Shown here one piece after another: positions 50,815-60,151 of a DNA stretch of 64,000 bases. The position numbers and the translations under genes are program-made. The DNA is from Actinomycetes bacterium (GTDB taxonomy: Bacteria; Actinomycetota; Actinomycetes; Actinomycetales; Dermatophilaceae). The stretch spans positions 41,168 through 105,167 of the forward strand of contig JAKPEG010000001.1 in assembly GCA_029552065.1 (NCBI GenBank), in the 5' to 3' direction. The stretch's first letter is position 1, and every line of letters starts with the position of its first letter. A model generated the notes under the pieces. That model was not told the DNA's origin. It made no database searches and saw only the letters and a list, made by a program, of their open reading frames with translations.

Positions 50815-51819
50815 GTGTCCGACGTCGTCGTCTTCACCGGGAATGCACATCCGGTGTTGGCGGGCCGCATCGCCTCGCACCTCGGGGTCAAACTCTCCGG
50901 GGTCGACATCAGCCGCTTCTCCAACGACTGCCTCCAGGCCCAGCTGCTGGCCAACTGCCGCCAACGCGACGTCTACATCATCCAGCCGCTCATCCCCCCG
51001 ACCCAGGAGCACCTCATGGAGCTGCTCCTCATGATCGACGCGGCGCGCGGCGCGTCCGCGGCGTCGATCACCGCGGTCATGCCGCACTATGCCTATGCCC
51101 GCTCGGACAAGAAGGACGCCTCGCGGATCTCCATCGGCGGGCGACTCGTCGCCGACCTGCTCAAGACGGCCGGGGTGACCCGGGTGCTCACGATGGCCCT
51201 GCACGCCCCCCAGGTGCACGGCTTCTTCTCCGTGCCGGTCGACCACCTCACGGCCATCGGGGTGCTCGCCGAACACTTCCGGGCCCAGGACCTGCGCAAC
51301 TGCATCGTCGTCTCCCCCGACCTGGGCAACGCCAAGACCGCCACCCTCTTCGCTCGCCTGCTCAACCTGCCCGTGGCCGCCGGCTCCAAGCAGCGCAAGG
51401 CCGACGACAAGGTCGTCATCGACGCGATCGTCGGTGACGTCAACGGCAAACGTGCGATCGTCCTCGACGACGAGATCGCCACCGGGGGTTCGATCGTCGA
51501 ACTGCTCGACCGGCTCAAGGACTTCGGCTGCCTCGAGGCCGCGGTCGCCTGCACACACGGGCTGTTCACCGGCAACGCCGTCGCCCGGCTGAGCGAGCAC
51601 CCGATGATCCGCGAGGTGGTGACCACCGACACGGTTCCTCCGCCCGAAAACTGGCCCCAGTTGCAGGTCCGTTCGATCGCCGAACTCTTCGCCGAGGCCA
51701 TCGCACGGATCCACGCCGGCCGCTCGATCTCCAAGCTCTTCGAGGGGGTCGACCCCACACACGCACCCCCGCAGGCACGCCTGCCCTTCGGGGTCATGCC
51801 CACTCTGCCGACGCTGTGA
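50815..51819 (+). CDS. prs: Ribose-phosphate pyrophosphokinase
   Basis: VVFTGNAHPVLAGRIASHLGVKLSGVDISRFSN...AVMPHYAYARSDKKDASRISIGGRLVADLL...VLDDEIATGGSIVELLDRL. Confidence 0.95.
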   Translation: MSDVVVFTGNAHPVLAGRIASHLGVKLSGVDISRFSNDCLQAQLLANCRQRDVYIIQPLIPPTQEHLMELLLMIDAARGASAASITAVMPHYAYARSDKKDASRISIGGRLVADLLKTAGVTRVLTMALHAPQVHGFFSVPVDHLTAIGVLAEHFRAQDLRNCIVVSPDLGNAKTATLFARLLNLPVAAGSKQRKADDKVVIDAIVGDVNGKRAIVLDDEIATGGSIVELLDRLKDFGCLEAAVACTHGLFTGNAVARLSEHPMIREVVTTDTVPPPENWPQLQVRSIAELFAEAIARIHAGRSISKLFEGVDPTHAPPQARLPFGVMPTLPTL

Positions 51820-51837
51820 TCGCGCGGTGACCGCACG

Positions 51838-52233
51838 GTGACCTCCCAAGCCCCCGCCCCCGACGAGCGCGGTCGACGGTTGCCCGGCGCCCGGGTGTTC
51901 GCTGGGCTCGATGTCCTGCTCGTCGTCGTCTTCGCGGCCCTCGGCCGGGCCAGTCACGCCGAAGAGAACGCCTTCGTCGGTGCCCTGGGCACCGCCTGGC
52001 CCTTCCTCGTGGGGCTCGCGCTCGGCTGGGCACTCGTCCGGTGGCGGTCGGGACACTGGCCGCGCACGGTGGGCAACGGCATACCCGTGTGGGCCTGCAC
52101 GCTGCTCGGGGGGATGCTCCTGCGCGCGGTGACCGGGCAGGGCACCGCCCCCTCGTTCGTCCTCGTCGCGGGGTCTGTCCTCGCGCTCTTCCTGCTCGTC
52201 CCCCGTTGGTTGCTGGCCCGCCGCGCCCGATGA
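51838..52233 (+). CDS. DUF3054 family membrane protein
   Basis: VFAGLDVLLVVVFAALGRASHAEEN...PFLVGLALGWALVRW...GIPVWACTLLGGMLLRAVTGQGTAPSFVLVA. Confidence 0.85.
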   Translation: MTSQAPAPDERGRRLPGARVFAGLDVLLVVVFAALGRASHAEENAFVGALGTAWPFLVGLALGWALVRWRSGHWPRTVGNGIPVWACTLLGGMLLRAVTGQGTAPSFVLVAGSVLALFLLVPRWLLARRAR

Positions 52234-53366
52234 CCGCGTTCGTCGTCCGCCCGGCAACCCCCGCCGATGCCCCGGGGATCGCCGCGATCTACGACGCCGC
52301 CGTGCGCGAGAGCATCACGACCTTCGAGGAGGAACCGCCCGGACCGGCGCGATGGCTCGACCGGCTGGCCTCCCCGGCTCGGCCCGGCGATCACCTGCTC
52401 GTCGCGGTGGACGGTGGGCGGGTCCTCGGCTACGCGGGGTCGAGTGACTTCCGGCCGCGGCGTGGCTATCGGTTCACCCGCGAGGTCTGCGTCTACGTCG
52501 CCGCGGACGCGCGCCGCCGTGGGATGGCCAGCGCCATGTATGCCGCCCTCGTGGCCGCCTGTCGGGCCGACGGGATCCGGGTGCTTGTCGGGGTCGTCGC
52601 CCAACCCAACGAGGACTCCAACGCCCTGCACGAGCGGCTCGGCTTCGAGGCGATCGGCCAACTGTCCGATGTCGGGTTCACGTTCGACCGCTGGCTCGGG
52701 CTGCGGTTCTACCAACGGGTGCTCGCCGCGCCGGCTGCCGCCGTCGAACACGCGGCCGCCCCCGTCCTCGCGGCAGGGCAGGCGCTCGTCGACCTGGCCG
52801 CGCAGGTGCCGGCGGACTCGTGGGACGCCCCGGGGCTCGGCAGCTGGGACGTCCGCGCGCTCGTCGGGCATGCCGGGCGGGGCCTCACCACGCTCGCGGA
52901 GTATGCCGCGCAGCCCACCTCGGAGCCGGCCGAGATCGCCGACGCGTCGGCCTACTACGCCGCAGCCCGCCGGCTCGCCGACACCGCCGGGCTCAACGAG
53001 ACCGTGCGGGCCCGCGGCGTCGAGGCGGGCGTCGCACTCGGCGCCGACCCGCCGACCACTCTGCGTACCTGGCTGGCGGCGGCCCGCGCGGCGTTGGCCG
53101 AGGTCGAGGGCGACCCGGTCGTGCCGACGGCGCTCGGCCGGATGCGGCTGTCGACTTACCTGCCCACCCGGGTCGTCGAACTCACCGTCCACACCCTCGA
53201 CCTCGCGGTCGCCCTCGGCGTGCCGCCCGCGGTGCCCGCCGAGTCGCTGGCGGCGACCGCAGCGGTGGCGGCCCAGGTAGGAGTCGCCCTCGGCCGCGGA
53301 CCTGAGCTGCTCCTCGGCCTCACCGGACGCCGTCCGCTGCCGGGCGGCTTCTCGGTCGTGCCCTGA
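52230..53366 (+). CDS. Fusion: GNAT N-acetyltransferase + MDMPI/DinB-like mycothiol-dependent domain
   Basis: N-half FVVRPATPADAPGIAAIYDAAVRESITTFEEEPP (Pat/Bar-like GNAT); C-half SWDVRALVGHAGRGLTTLAEY...TRVVELTVHTLDLAVALG (MDMPI-N-like). Confidence 0.85.
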   Translation: MTAFVVRPATPADAPGIAAIYDAAVRESITTFEEEPPGPARWLDRLASPARPGDHLLVAVDGGRVLGYAGSSDFRPRRGYRFTREVCVYVAADARRRGMASAMYAALVAACRADGIRVLVGVVAQPNEDSNALHERLGFEAIGQLSDVGFTFDRWLGLRFYQRVLAAPAAAVEHAAAPVLAAGQALVDLAAQVPADSWDAPGLGSWDVRALVGHAGRGLTTLAEYAAQPTSEPAEIADASAYYAAARRLADTAGLNETVRARGVEAGVALGADPPTTLRTWLAAARAALAEVEGDPVVPTALGRMRLSTYLPTRVVELTVHTLDLAVALGVPPAVPAESLAATAAVAAQVGVALGRGPELLLGLTGRRPLPGGFSVVP

Positions 53367-53394
53367 ACAGGGCCTGCGCGGCCCCGGCGCGACC

Positions 53395-53655
53395 TCAGCC
53401 GCGCTCCGCCTCCTGCAGCTCGGCCACCTTTGCGACGTAGTCGGCTCGGGCCTCCTCGGGGGAGATGCCTCGCAGGCGCGCCCAGGCGTCGTACTTGGAC
53501 TTGCCGACGAAGTCGGCGAAACCCGGCCGCTTTCCGTGGACGTCGCCCTCGGTCGCCTGCTTGTAGAGGGCGTAGAGCGCGAGCTTCACCTGCGTGCCCG
53601 GGTCCCTGGTGAGCGAGGGGACCGCGGCGACGGCGGCCTCGAAGTCGTCGGTCAT
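53395..53655 (-). CDS. Acyl-CoA-binding protein
   Basis: LYALYKQATEGDVHGKRPGFADFVGKSKYDAWARLRGISPEEARADYVAKV: ACBP signature. Confidence 0.93.
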   Translation of the reverse strand: MTDDFEAAVAAVPSLTRDPGTQVKLALYALYKQATEGDVHGKRPGFADFVGKSKYDAWARLRGISPEEARADYVAKVAELQEAERG

Positions 53656-53689
53656 GGCGACAGGCTAACGGTCCGGACCGGCGGGGCAC

Positions 53690-53729
53690 AGGCACGGAGC
53701 CGACCCGTTTCCTGGCCGGCTCCATGCCT
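53690..53729. terminator. Terminator-like hairpin downstream of the NCS2 permease
   Basis: AGGCAcGGAGCCG...CGGCTCCaTGCCT, 13-bp arms with one mismatch. Confidence 0.6.
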
Positions 53730-53739
53730 GCCTGGAGCC

Positions 53740-55221
53740 TCAGGCCTCGCCGAGTTTGGCCGCCGCGACGGCCGCGCTCGGATCGGTCTCCTTGGCGCCG
53801 TTGAAGAAGAGGTTGAGCACGACCGCGACGACGGCGGCGAGCAGGATGCCTGAGTCGAGCATCGGTTGGATGCTCGTGGGCATGAACTGCCACCAGCGCG
53901 GGGCGATGAGCGGGATGAGTCCGAAGCCGACCGCGACGGCGACGATGTAGAGATTGTGCCGCCGGGTCACGTAGTCCACCGTCGACAGGATGCGTATGCC
54001 GGTCGCGGCCACCATCCCGAACATCACGAGCCCGGCCCCGCCGAGGACGACCTGCGGGATCGACTCGACGAGCGAGGCCATCTTGGGGATCACCCCGAGC
54101 ACGAGCAGGATGACCGATCCGGCGACTGCGACGTAGCGGCTGCGGATGCCCGTTACGCCGACCAGCCCGACGTTCTGCGAGAAGCTCGTGTAGGGGAAGG
54201 TGTTGAAGATGCCACCGATGAGCGTCCCCAGCCCGTCGGTCCGCAGGCCGGCCGACAGATGGGGCTGATCGAGCTTCTTGCCGGTCATCTCCGAGAGCGC
54301 GAGGAACATGCCGGTCGACTCGATCATCACGACGATCATGACGATGGACATCGTGAGGATCATGACGAAGTCGAAGGTCGGAGCCCCGAAGGCGAACGGC
54401 GTGACCACCCGGAACCAGCTCGCGTTGCCGACCTTGTCGAAGTTCATCTGACCGAGCACCGTGGCCAGCACGCACCCGGCCACCAGGCCGAGGAGCACGG
54501 CGATGTTCTGGACGAAACCGTGGGTGAACTTCACGAGCAGGAGGATCACGACGAGCACGAAGAGCGCGATGCCCAGGCCGCCGAGGGCGGCATACGCCGG
54601 GTTGTTCACCATCGGCACCGACGTGATGGTCACCGGGCCGCCGCCCGCCGCCGCCTTGGCCGCGTCCACGGCCTTGACGAGGGCTGCGCTGTCGATGGTC
54701 TGTGCGGTCGAGGCAGCCCCGTTCGTGGCCCAGCCCACGCCGATCCGCATGAGGCTCACGCCGATCACCGTGATGATCGACCCGGTGACGATCGGCGGGA
54801 AGAAGCGCAACATCCGACTCACGACCGGCGCGATGAGCATGGCCACGATGCCGGCGCCGATGATGGCCCCGAAGATCGCCCGGGCCCCGTCGTTGCCGGA
54901 TTTCGTGTTCGCGAAAGCGACCATCGGGCTCACGGCGGCGAAGGTGACCCCCATCATCACCGGCAGCCGGACCCCGAACCAGCGGGTGACGCCGAAGGAT
55001 TGGACGAAGGTGGCGATCCCGCACGCGAAAAGGTCCGCGCTGATGAGCAGCGCCACCTGGTCGGAGCTGAGCTTGAGCGCCCGCCCCACGATGAGCGGGA
55101 CCGCGACGGCACCGGCATACATGACAAGGACGTGCTGAAGACCGAGGGCGACCAATCTGCCGGCGGGGAGAACCTCGTCCACCGGATCGACAGTGGGGGC
55201 GGCAGTGGCCGGGGATGCCAT
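53740..55221 (-). CDS. NCS2 family nucleobase (xanthine/uracil-type) permease
   Basis: GRLVALGLQHVLVMYAGAVAVPLIVGRALKLSSDQVALLISADLFACGIATFVQS; next to xdh genes. Confidence 0.92.
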   Translation of the reverse strand: MASPATAAPTVDPVDEVLPAGRLVALGLQHVLVMYAGAVAVPLIVGRALKLSSDQVALLISADLFACGIATFVQSFGVTRWFGVRLPVMMGVTFAAVSPMVAFANTKSGNDGARAIFGAIIGAGIVAMLIAPVVSRMLRFFPPIVTGSIITVIGVSLMRIGVGWATNGAASTAQTIDSAALVKAVDAAKAAAGGGPVTITSVPMVNNPAYAALGGLGIALFVLVVILLLVKFTHGFVQNIAVLLGLVAGCVLATVLGQMNFDKVGNASWFRVVTPFAFGAPTFDFVMILTMSIVMIVVMIESTGMFLALSEMTGKKLDQPHLSAGLRTDGLGTLIGGIFNTFPYTSFSQNVGLVGVTGIRSRYVAVAGSVILLVLGVIPKMASLVESIPQVVLGGAGLVMFGMVAATGIRILSTVDYVTRRHNLYIVAVAVGFGLIPLIAPRWWQFMPTSIQPMLDSGILLAAVVAVVLNLFFNGAKETDPSAAVAAAKLGEA

Positions 55222-55307
55222 GGAATCGACTCCTTGTGCGCAGGTGTCCGCAGGCGTCGTCCCGGGAGGAGAGCCGGGAACGTTCGCAGAATATTGCCCG
55301 GTGCGAC

Positions 55308-55339
55308 CCGACGTCACGGGGGGCGCGGCGTGACGTCGG
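55308..55339. promoter_or_regulatory. Candidate operator between divergent permease and xdhA
   Basis: Perfect 11-bp inverted repeat CCGACGTCACG-N10-CGTGACGTCGG, 21-bp half-site spacing. Confidence 0.65.
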
Positions 55340-55443
55340 ACTCCGTCGGTGGGGTGCCTCGTGGACGCACGCGCGGGTCCGTAGCATTGCCCCACGGGGC
55401 TGCGGCGGACGGGTCGCCGCAGCGCGGGAGCGAGGAGGCCCCC

Positions 55444-56907
55444 ATGACGGTGCCGTTCGCGACCGCCGACGTCGCCCGCACGGCGAGCGTCAACGGCAGG
55501 TCGCTCGCTCTCGGCTCGGCGGCGCCGCACGACAGCCTGCTCGACTGGCTCCGTTCCCAGGGCCTCACGGGGGCCAAGGAGGGCTGCGCCGAGGGCGAAT
55601 GCGGAGCCTGTGCCGTGCTCGTCGCACGGCCGCGCGCCGACGGTGCCGAGGGCAGCCAGTGGGTGGCTCTCAACGCCTGCCTCGCGCCCGCCCACGCCTT
55701 CGCCGGACAGGAGATCGTCACGACCGAAGGGCTCGGCACCCCCACCGACCTGCATCCGGTCCAGGCCGCGATGGCCGCCGACGGTGGCTCCCAATGTGGT
55801 TACTGCACACCGGGATTCGTCTGCAGCATGGCCGCGGAATACTACCGGCCCGGCCGGGGAGCGACCCCCGCCGAGGCTGCCCCCGACGCCCAGGCAGGCG
55901 AGCACGACGAGCACGCCCTGAGCGGGAACCTATGTCGGTGCACCGGCTATCGGCCCATCCTCGAAGCGATGGCGGCAGTGGGCTCACCCGCCGACGCCGA
56001 CCCGTTCGTGGCCCGGGGCGCGCAACCGCCACCCACGGCCATCGCCGTCGACGTCCAGGCAGCCGGGCAGCGCTTCGTGCGCCCGGCCTCGCTCGACGAG
56101 GCGCTCGCCCTCCTCTCCGAGCACCCGGACGCCGTCCCGGTCGCCGGGGCGACCGACCTCGGCGTGCAGGTCAACCTCGCGTTCTCCCGCCCTCCCCTGC
56201 TCGTGGCCCTCGACCGGCTCGCCGAACTGCGCACCCTGCAGGTGGGTGACACCGAACTCGTTCTCGGTGCCGGGCTCACCCTCACCGAGATCGAGCAGCG
56301 CACCGCCGGACGCATCCCGCTGCTCGACTTGCTGTGGCCGCAGTTCGCCTCGCGACTCATCCGCAACGCCGCCACCCTCGGGGGCAATCTGGGCACCGCC
56401 TCGCCGATCGGCGACTCCGCACCCGCCCTGCTCGCCCTCGACGCCGTCCTCGTGCTCGCCAGCTCCCACGGCACCCGCGAGGTCGCGCTCACCGACTACT
56501 TCACCGGCTACCGCCGCACCGTCCGCCGGCCCGACGAACTCATCGCGGCCGTCCGCATCCCCGTGCCCGCCCCGGGCGTCGCAGCCTTCCACAAGATCGC
56601 CAAGCGCCGCCTCGACGACATCTCCGGGGTCGCGGTCGCCTTCCGGCTCGACCTCGTCGACGGCGTCGTCACGGGCGCGGGCATCGGCCTCGGCGGCGTG
56701 GCCGCCACGCCGATCCGCGCACGCGCGACCGAGGCCGCCCTCGTCGGCCGCCCGTGGAACGAGCGGACGGCGGCCGAGGCCGGCGCGGTCCTGGCCACCG
56801 AGGGGACCCCGATGAGTGACCAACGGGCCAGCGCGGCATACCGTGCGGCGGTCCTGGCCACCGCCCTGCCGCGCCTGCACCACGAGAGCACCGAGGGCCG
56901 GTCATGA
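55444..56907 (+). CDS. xdhA: Xanthine dehydrogenase small subunit (2Fe-2S + FAD)
   Basis: GAKEGCAEGECGACAVLVARP...GSQCGYCTPGFVCSMAAEYY...LSGNLCRCTGYRPILEAM then FAD domain. Confidence 0.94.
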   Translation: MTVPFATADVARTASVNGRSLALGSAAPHDSLLDWLRSQGLTGAKEGCAEGECGACAVLVARPRADGAEGSQWVALNACLAPAHAFAGQEIVTTEGLGTPTDLHPVQAAMAADGGSQCGYCTPGFVCSMAAEYYRPGRGATPAEAAPDAQAGEHDEHALSGNLCRCTGYRPILEAMAAVGSPADADPFVARGAQPPPTAIAVDVQAAGQRFVRPASLDEALALLSEHPDAVPVAGATDLGVQVNLAFSRPPLLVALDRLAELRTLQVGDTELVLGAGLTLTEIEQRTAGRIPLLDLLWPQFASRLIRNAATLGGNLGTASPIGDSAPALLALDAVLVLASSHGTREVALTDYFTGYRRTVRRPDELIAAVRIPVPAPGVAAFHKIAKRRLDDISGVAVAFRLDLVDGVVTGAGIGLGGVAATPIRARATEAALVGRPWNERTAAEAGAVLATEGTPMSDQRASAAYRAAVLATALPRLHHESTEGRS

Positions 56908-59291
56908 CCGCCCTCGCCGAGCGCCCCGAAGGCGCGGTCGTCGGCCTGAGCGTCGCCCACGAGTCCGCGGTCGCACACGTGACCGGACGGGCGCTCTACA
57001 CCGACGACCTCGCCGGTCGCTTCCCCGGTCTCCTGCATGCGTGGCCGGTCCAGTCGCCGCACGCCCACGCCCGGGTCCTGCGGGTCGACGCCACCGCCGC
57101 GCTCGCCCTTCCCGGGGTCACGCGTGTGCTGTGCGCCCAGGACGTGCCCGGCGTCGCCGACTCGGGCATCAAGGGCGACGAGCCGCTCTTCCCCACCGAG
57201 GTGATGTTCCACGGCCACGCGGTGACCTGGGTCCTCGCCGAGACCCTCGAGGCCGCGCGCCACGGGGCGGCCGCGGTGCAGGTCGACTACGAGCCGCTAC
57301 CCGCCCTCGTGAGCATCGCCGACGCGATCGCCGCCGAGTCCTTCCAGGGCGGTCAACGCACCGTCGAGCGCGGCTCGGTCGAGCAGGGCCTTGCCGCGGC
57401 GACGACCGTCCTCACCGGCGAGACGCTCATGTCCGGCCAGGAGCACTTCTACCTCGAGACCCACGCGTCGATCGCCTTCGTCGACGAGTCCGGTCAGGTG
57501 TTCGTCCACAGCAGCACCCAGCACCCGACCGAGACGCAGGAGATCGTCGCCCACGTCCTCGCCCTCCCCTCGCACGCCGTCACCGTCCAGTGCCTGCGGA
57601 TGGGGGGCGGTTTCGGGGGCAAGGAGATGCAACCCCACGGGTATGCCGCGATCGCGGCCCTCGGTGCGACGGTCACCGGCCGTCCGGTGCGAGTCCGGCT
57701 CAACCGGGCGCTCGATCTCACGATGTCCGGCAAACGGCATGGCTACCACGCGACGTGGCGCGCCGGCTTCGACCCCGACGGACACCTACTCGCCCTCGAG
57801 GCCACCCTCACCGCCGACGGCGGCTGGAGCCTCGACCTGTCCGAGCCGGTCCTGGCCCGGGCCCTCTGCCACATCGACAACGCCTACTGGATCCCCGGCA
57901 TCCGCGTCCACGGCCGGATCGCCCGCACGCACAAGACCTCGCAGACCGCCTTCCGGGGCTTCGGCGGGCCGCAGGGGATGCTCGTCGTGGAGGACGTCCT
58001 CGGCCGGGCCGCGCCCGTGTTGGGGATCGACCCGGTCGAGTTGCGCGCCCGCAACTTCTACTCCCCCGGTCAGGACACTCCCTACGGCCAGCCGGTCCGG
58101 CAGGCCGAGCGGATGCCCCGCGTGTGGTCGCAGCTGCTCGACTCGGCCGACGTCGTCGCCCGCCGGGCGGAGATCGCACGCTGGAACGCGACCCACCGGC
58201 ATACCAAGCGGGCCTTGGCCGTCACCCCGGTGAAGTTCGGGATCTCGTTCAACCTCACGGCCTTCAACCAGGCCGGCGCCCTCGCGCTGGTCTACAAGGA
58301 CGGCTCGGTCCTGGTCACCCACGGCGGCACCGAGATGGGCCAGGGCCTGCACACGAAGGTCGCCCAGGTCGCCGCCACCGCGCTCGGCGTGCCGCTTTCG
58401 GCCATCCGCGTCGCGCCTACGCGCACCGACAAGGTCCCCAACACCTCGGCGACCGCGGCCAGCTCCGGTGCCGATCTCAACGGCGCGGCGACCAAGGACG
58501 CCTGCGAACAGATCCGCGGCCGCCTCGTCGACCTGGCCGCGAAGCTGCTCGGCACGACTCCCGAGGCGGTGCGGATCGTCGACGGCGTCGTCTCGACCCG
58601 GGCAGCCACGTCGTCCCCGATGACCTGGAAGGAGCTTGTCGGCGCGGCATACTTCGCGCGGATCTCGTTGTCCGCCATGGGTTTCTATCGCACCGAGGGA
58701 CTCCACTGGGACCCGGTCGCGGTGCGCGGCCAACCCTTCAAGTACTTCGTCTATGCCGCAGCGGCCACCGAGGTCGAGGTCGAGGACTTCACCGGCTCCT
58801 CCCGTATGCGCCGGGTCGACATCGTCTACGACGTGGGCGACTCGCTCTCCCCGCTCATCGACCTCGGCCAGATCGAGGGTGGCTTCGTCCAGGGAGCCGG
58901 GTGGATGACGATCGAGGACCTGCGCTGGGACGAGAGCGACGGTCCTGGGCGTGGGCGGCTTGTCACACCGTCGGCGAGCACCTACAAGCTCCCGAGTGTC
59001 GGCGAGCTTCCTGCGGTGATCAACGTGTCGCTCCTGCACGACGCCACCGAGGACGGTGCCGTCTATGGGAGCAAGGCGGTCGGCGAGCCGCCGCTCATGC
59101 TCGCGATGTCTGTCCGCGAAGCCATCCGCGAGGCGGTGGCCGCCTTCGGACCGGGGACGGCCGGCGTCGAACTCGGTCTCCCCGCAACGCCGGAGGCCGT
59201 CTTCTGGGCCATCGAGGCGGTGCGGGCCCGCGGTGATCGCCTCGAAGGCGCCGCAGCAGCGCCCCCGCCCGCGACCTCGGCGGGGCGATAG
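56904..59291 (+). CDS. xdhB: Xanthine dehydrogenase molybdopterin-binding subunit
   Basis: VTGRALYTDDLAGRFPGLLHAWPVQSPHAHARV...MGGGFGGKEMQPHGYAAIAAL...TAFRGFGGPQGMLVVED. Confidence 0.95.
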   Translation: MTALAERPEGAVVGLSVAHESAVAHVTGRALYTDDLAGRFPGLLHAWPVQSPHAHARVLRVDATAALALPGVTRVLCAQDVPGVADSGIKGDEPLFPTEVMFHGHAVTWVLAETLEAARHGAAAVQVDYEPLPALVSIADAIAAESFQGGQRTVERGSVEQGLAAATTVLTGETLMSGQEHFYLETHASIAFVDESGQVFVHSSTQHPTETQEIVAHVLALPSHAVTVQCLRMGGGFGGKEMQPHGYAAIAALGATVTGRPVRVRLNRALDLTMSGKRHGYHATWRAGFDPDGHLLALEATLTADGGWSLDLSEPVLARALCHIDNAYWIPGIRVHGRIARTHKTSQTAFRGFGGPQGMLVVEDVLGRAAPVLGIDPVELRARNFYSPGQDTPYGQPVRQAERMPRVWSQLLDSADVVARRAEIARWNATHRHTKRALAVTPVKFGISFNLTAFNQAGALALVYKDGSVLVTHGGTEMGQGLHTKVAQVAATALGVPLSAIRVAPTRTDKVPNTSATAASSGADLNGAATKDACEQIRGRLVDLAAKLLGTTPEAVRIVDGVVSTRAATSSPMTWKELVGAAYFARISLSAMGFYRTEGLHWDPVAVRGQPFKYFVYAAAATEVEVEDFTGSSRMRRVDIVYDVGDSLSPLIDLGQIEGGFVQGAGWMTIEDLRWDESDGPGRGRLVTPSASTYKLPSVGELPAVINVSLLHDATEDGAVYGSKAVGEPPLMLAMSVREAIREAVAAFGPGTAGVELGLPATPEAVFWAIEAVRARGDRLEGAAAAPPPATSAGR

Positions 59292-59294
59292 GCC

Positions 59295-60151
59295 GTGAAC
59301 TGGCTCGATGCCGCGACCAGGCTCCGGGAGCAACGACGACCCGGCATCCTCGTCACGCTCGTCGACGTGCGCGGGCACGCGCCGCGTGCGGCTGGCGCCA
59401 AGATGGTCGTCGCCGCAACCGAGGCCTGGGGCACCATCGGGGGCGGCAATCTCGAGGCGACCGCGATCTCCCGCGCCCGCGACCTGCTCGCCGACGGGGC
59501 CTTCACGCCGACGATGATCCATCAGGACCTCACCGAGCACGCCGCGGGCGAGTTCGGGCGCCAGTGTTGTGGTGGCAGCAGCACCGTCCTGCTCGAACCG
59601 TTGCCGGTGCCCGCGAGCGTCGCGATCTTCGGGATGGGTCACGTCGGCCGCGAGCTCGCGCGGCTGCTGTCCCGGCACGACCTCGACCTGCATCTCGTCG
59701 ACGGCGGCCCGGTTTCGCCGTACCCTCCGCCCTGCCTGCGCTCGACGACGCGCTCGCGCACATCCGATGGCACGAGGGGCCCTGGCCCGATCCCGTCCTC
59801 GCCCACCTGCCCGGCGGCACCCACGTCCTGGTGATGACCCACGACCACGCCGAGGACGCGGCCCTCTGTGACGCGGCCCTCCGGGCGCCGGTGCGGTCGA
59901 GACCCGCTTCGGTCGGGCTCATCGGCTCGCGGGCCAAGTGGCGCCGGATCGAGAAAGCCTTGCGCGAGCTCGGACATCCGCCGGAGTCGACCGCGCGCAT
60001 CACCTGCCCGATCGGCGACCCGGGCGTCCCCGGCAAGGATCCGGCCTCGATCGCCCTGTCCGTCGCGGTCGACCTGCTCCGGCGGATCGCCGAGCCGCCG
60101 ACGGTGCCCGATCCGAGGGGACTGCCCCTGCGGCACGGTGACCGCCCGTGA
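59295..60151 (+). pseudogene. xdhC: XdhC accessory protein, interrupted by an apparent -1 frameshift near 59705
   Basis: Frame 1 (59295-59834) gives AGAKMVVAATEAWGTIGGGNLEATAI...FGRQCCGGSSTVLLEP...LDLHLVDG, then nonsense; the second frame resumes RPGFAVPSALPALDDALAHIRWHEGP...VLVMTHDHAEDAALCDAAL...SVGLIGSRAKWRRIEKAL. Confidence 0.85.

Noticed and set aside
53866-55443. N-terminal part of the 1013-aa + ORF ending in xdhA
   Set aside because: Antisense to the NCS2 permease; the real xdhA start is the ATG at 55444.
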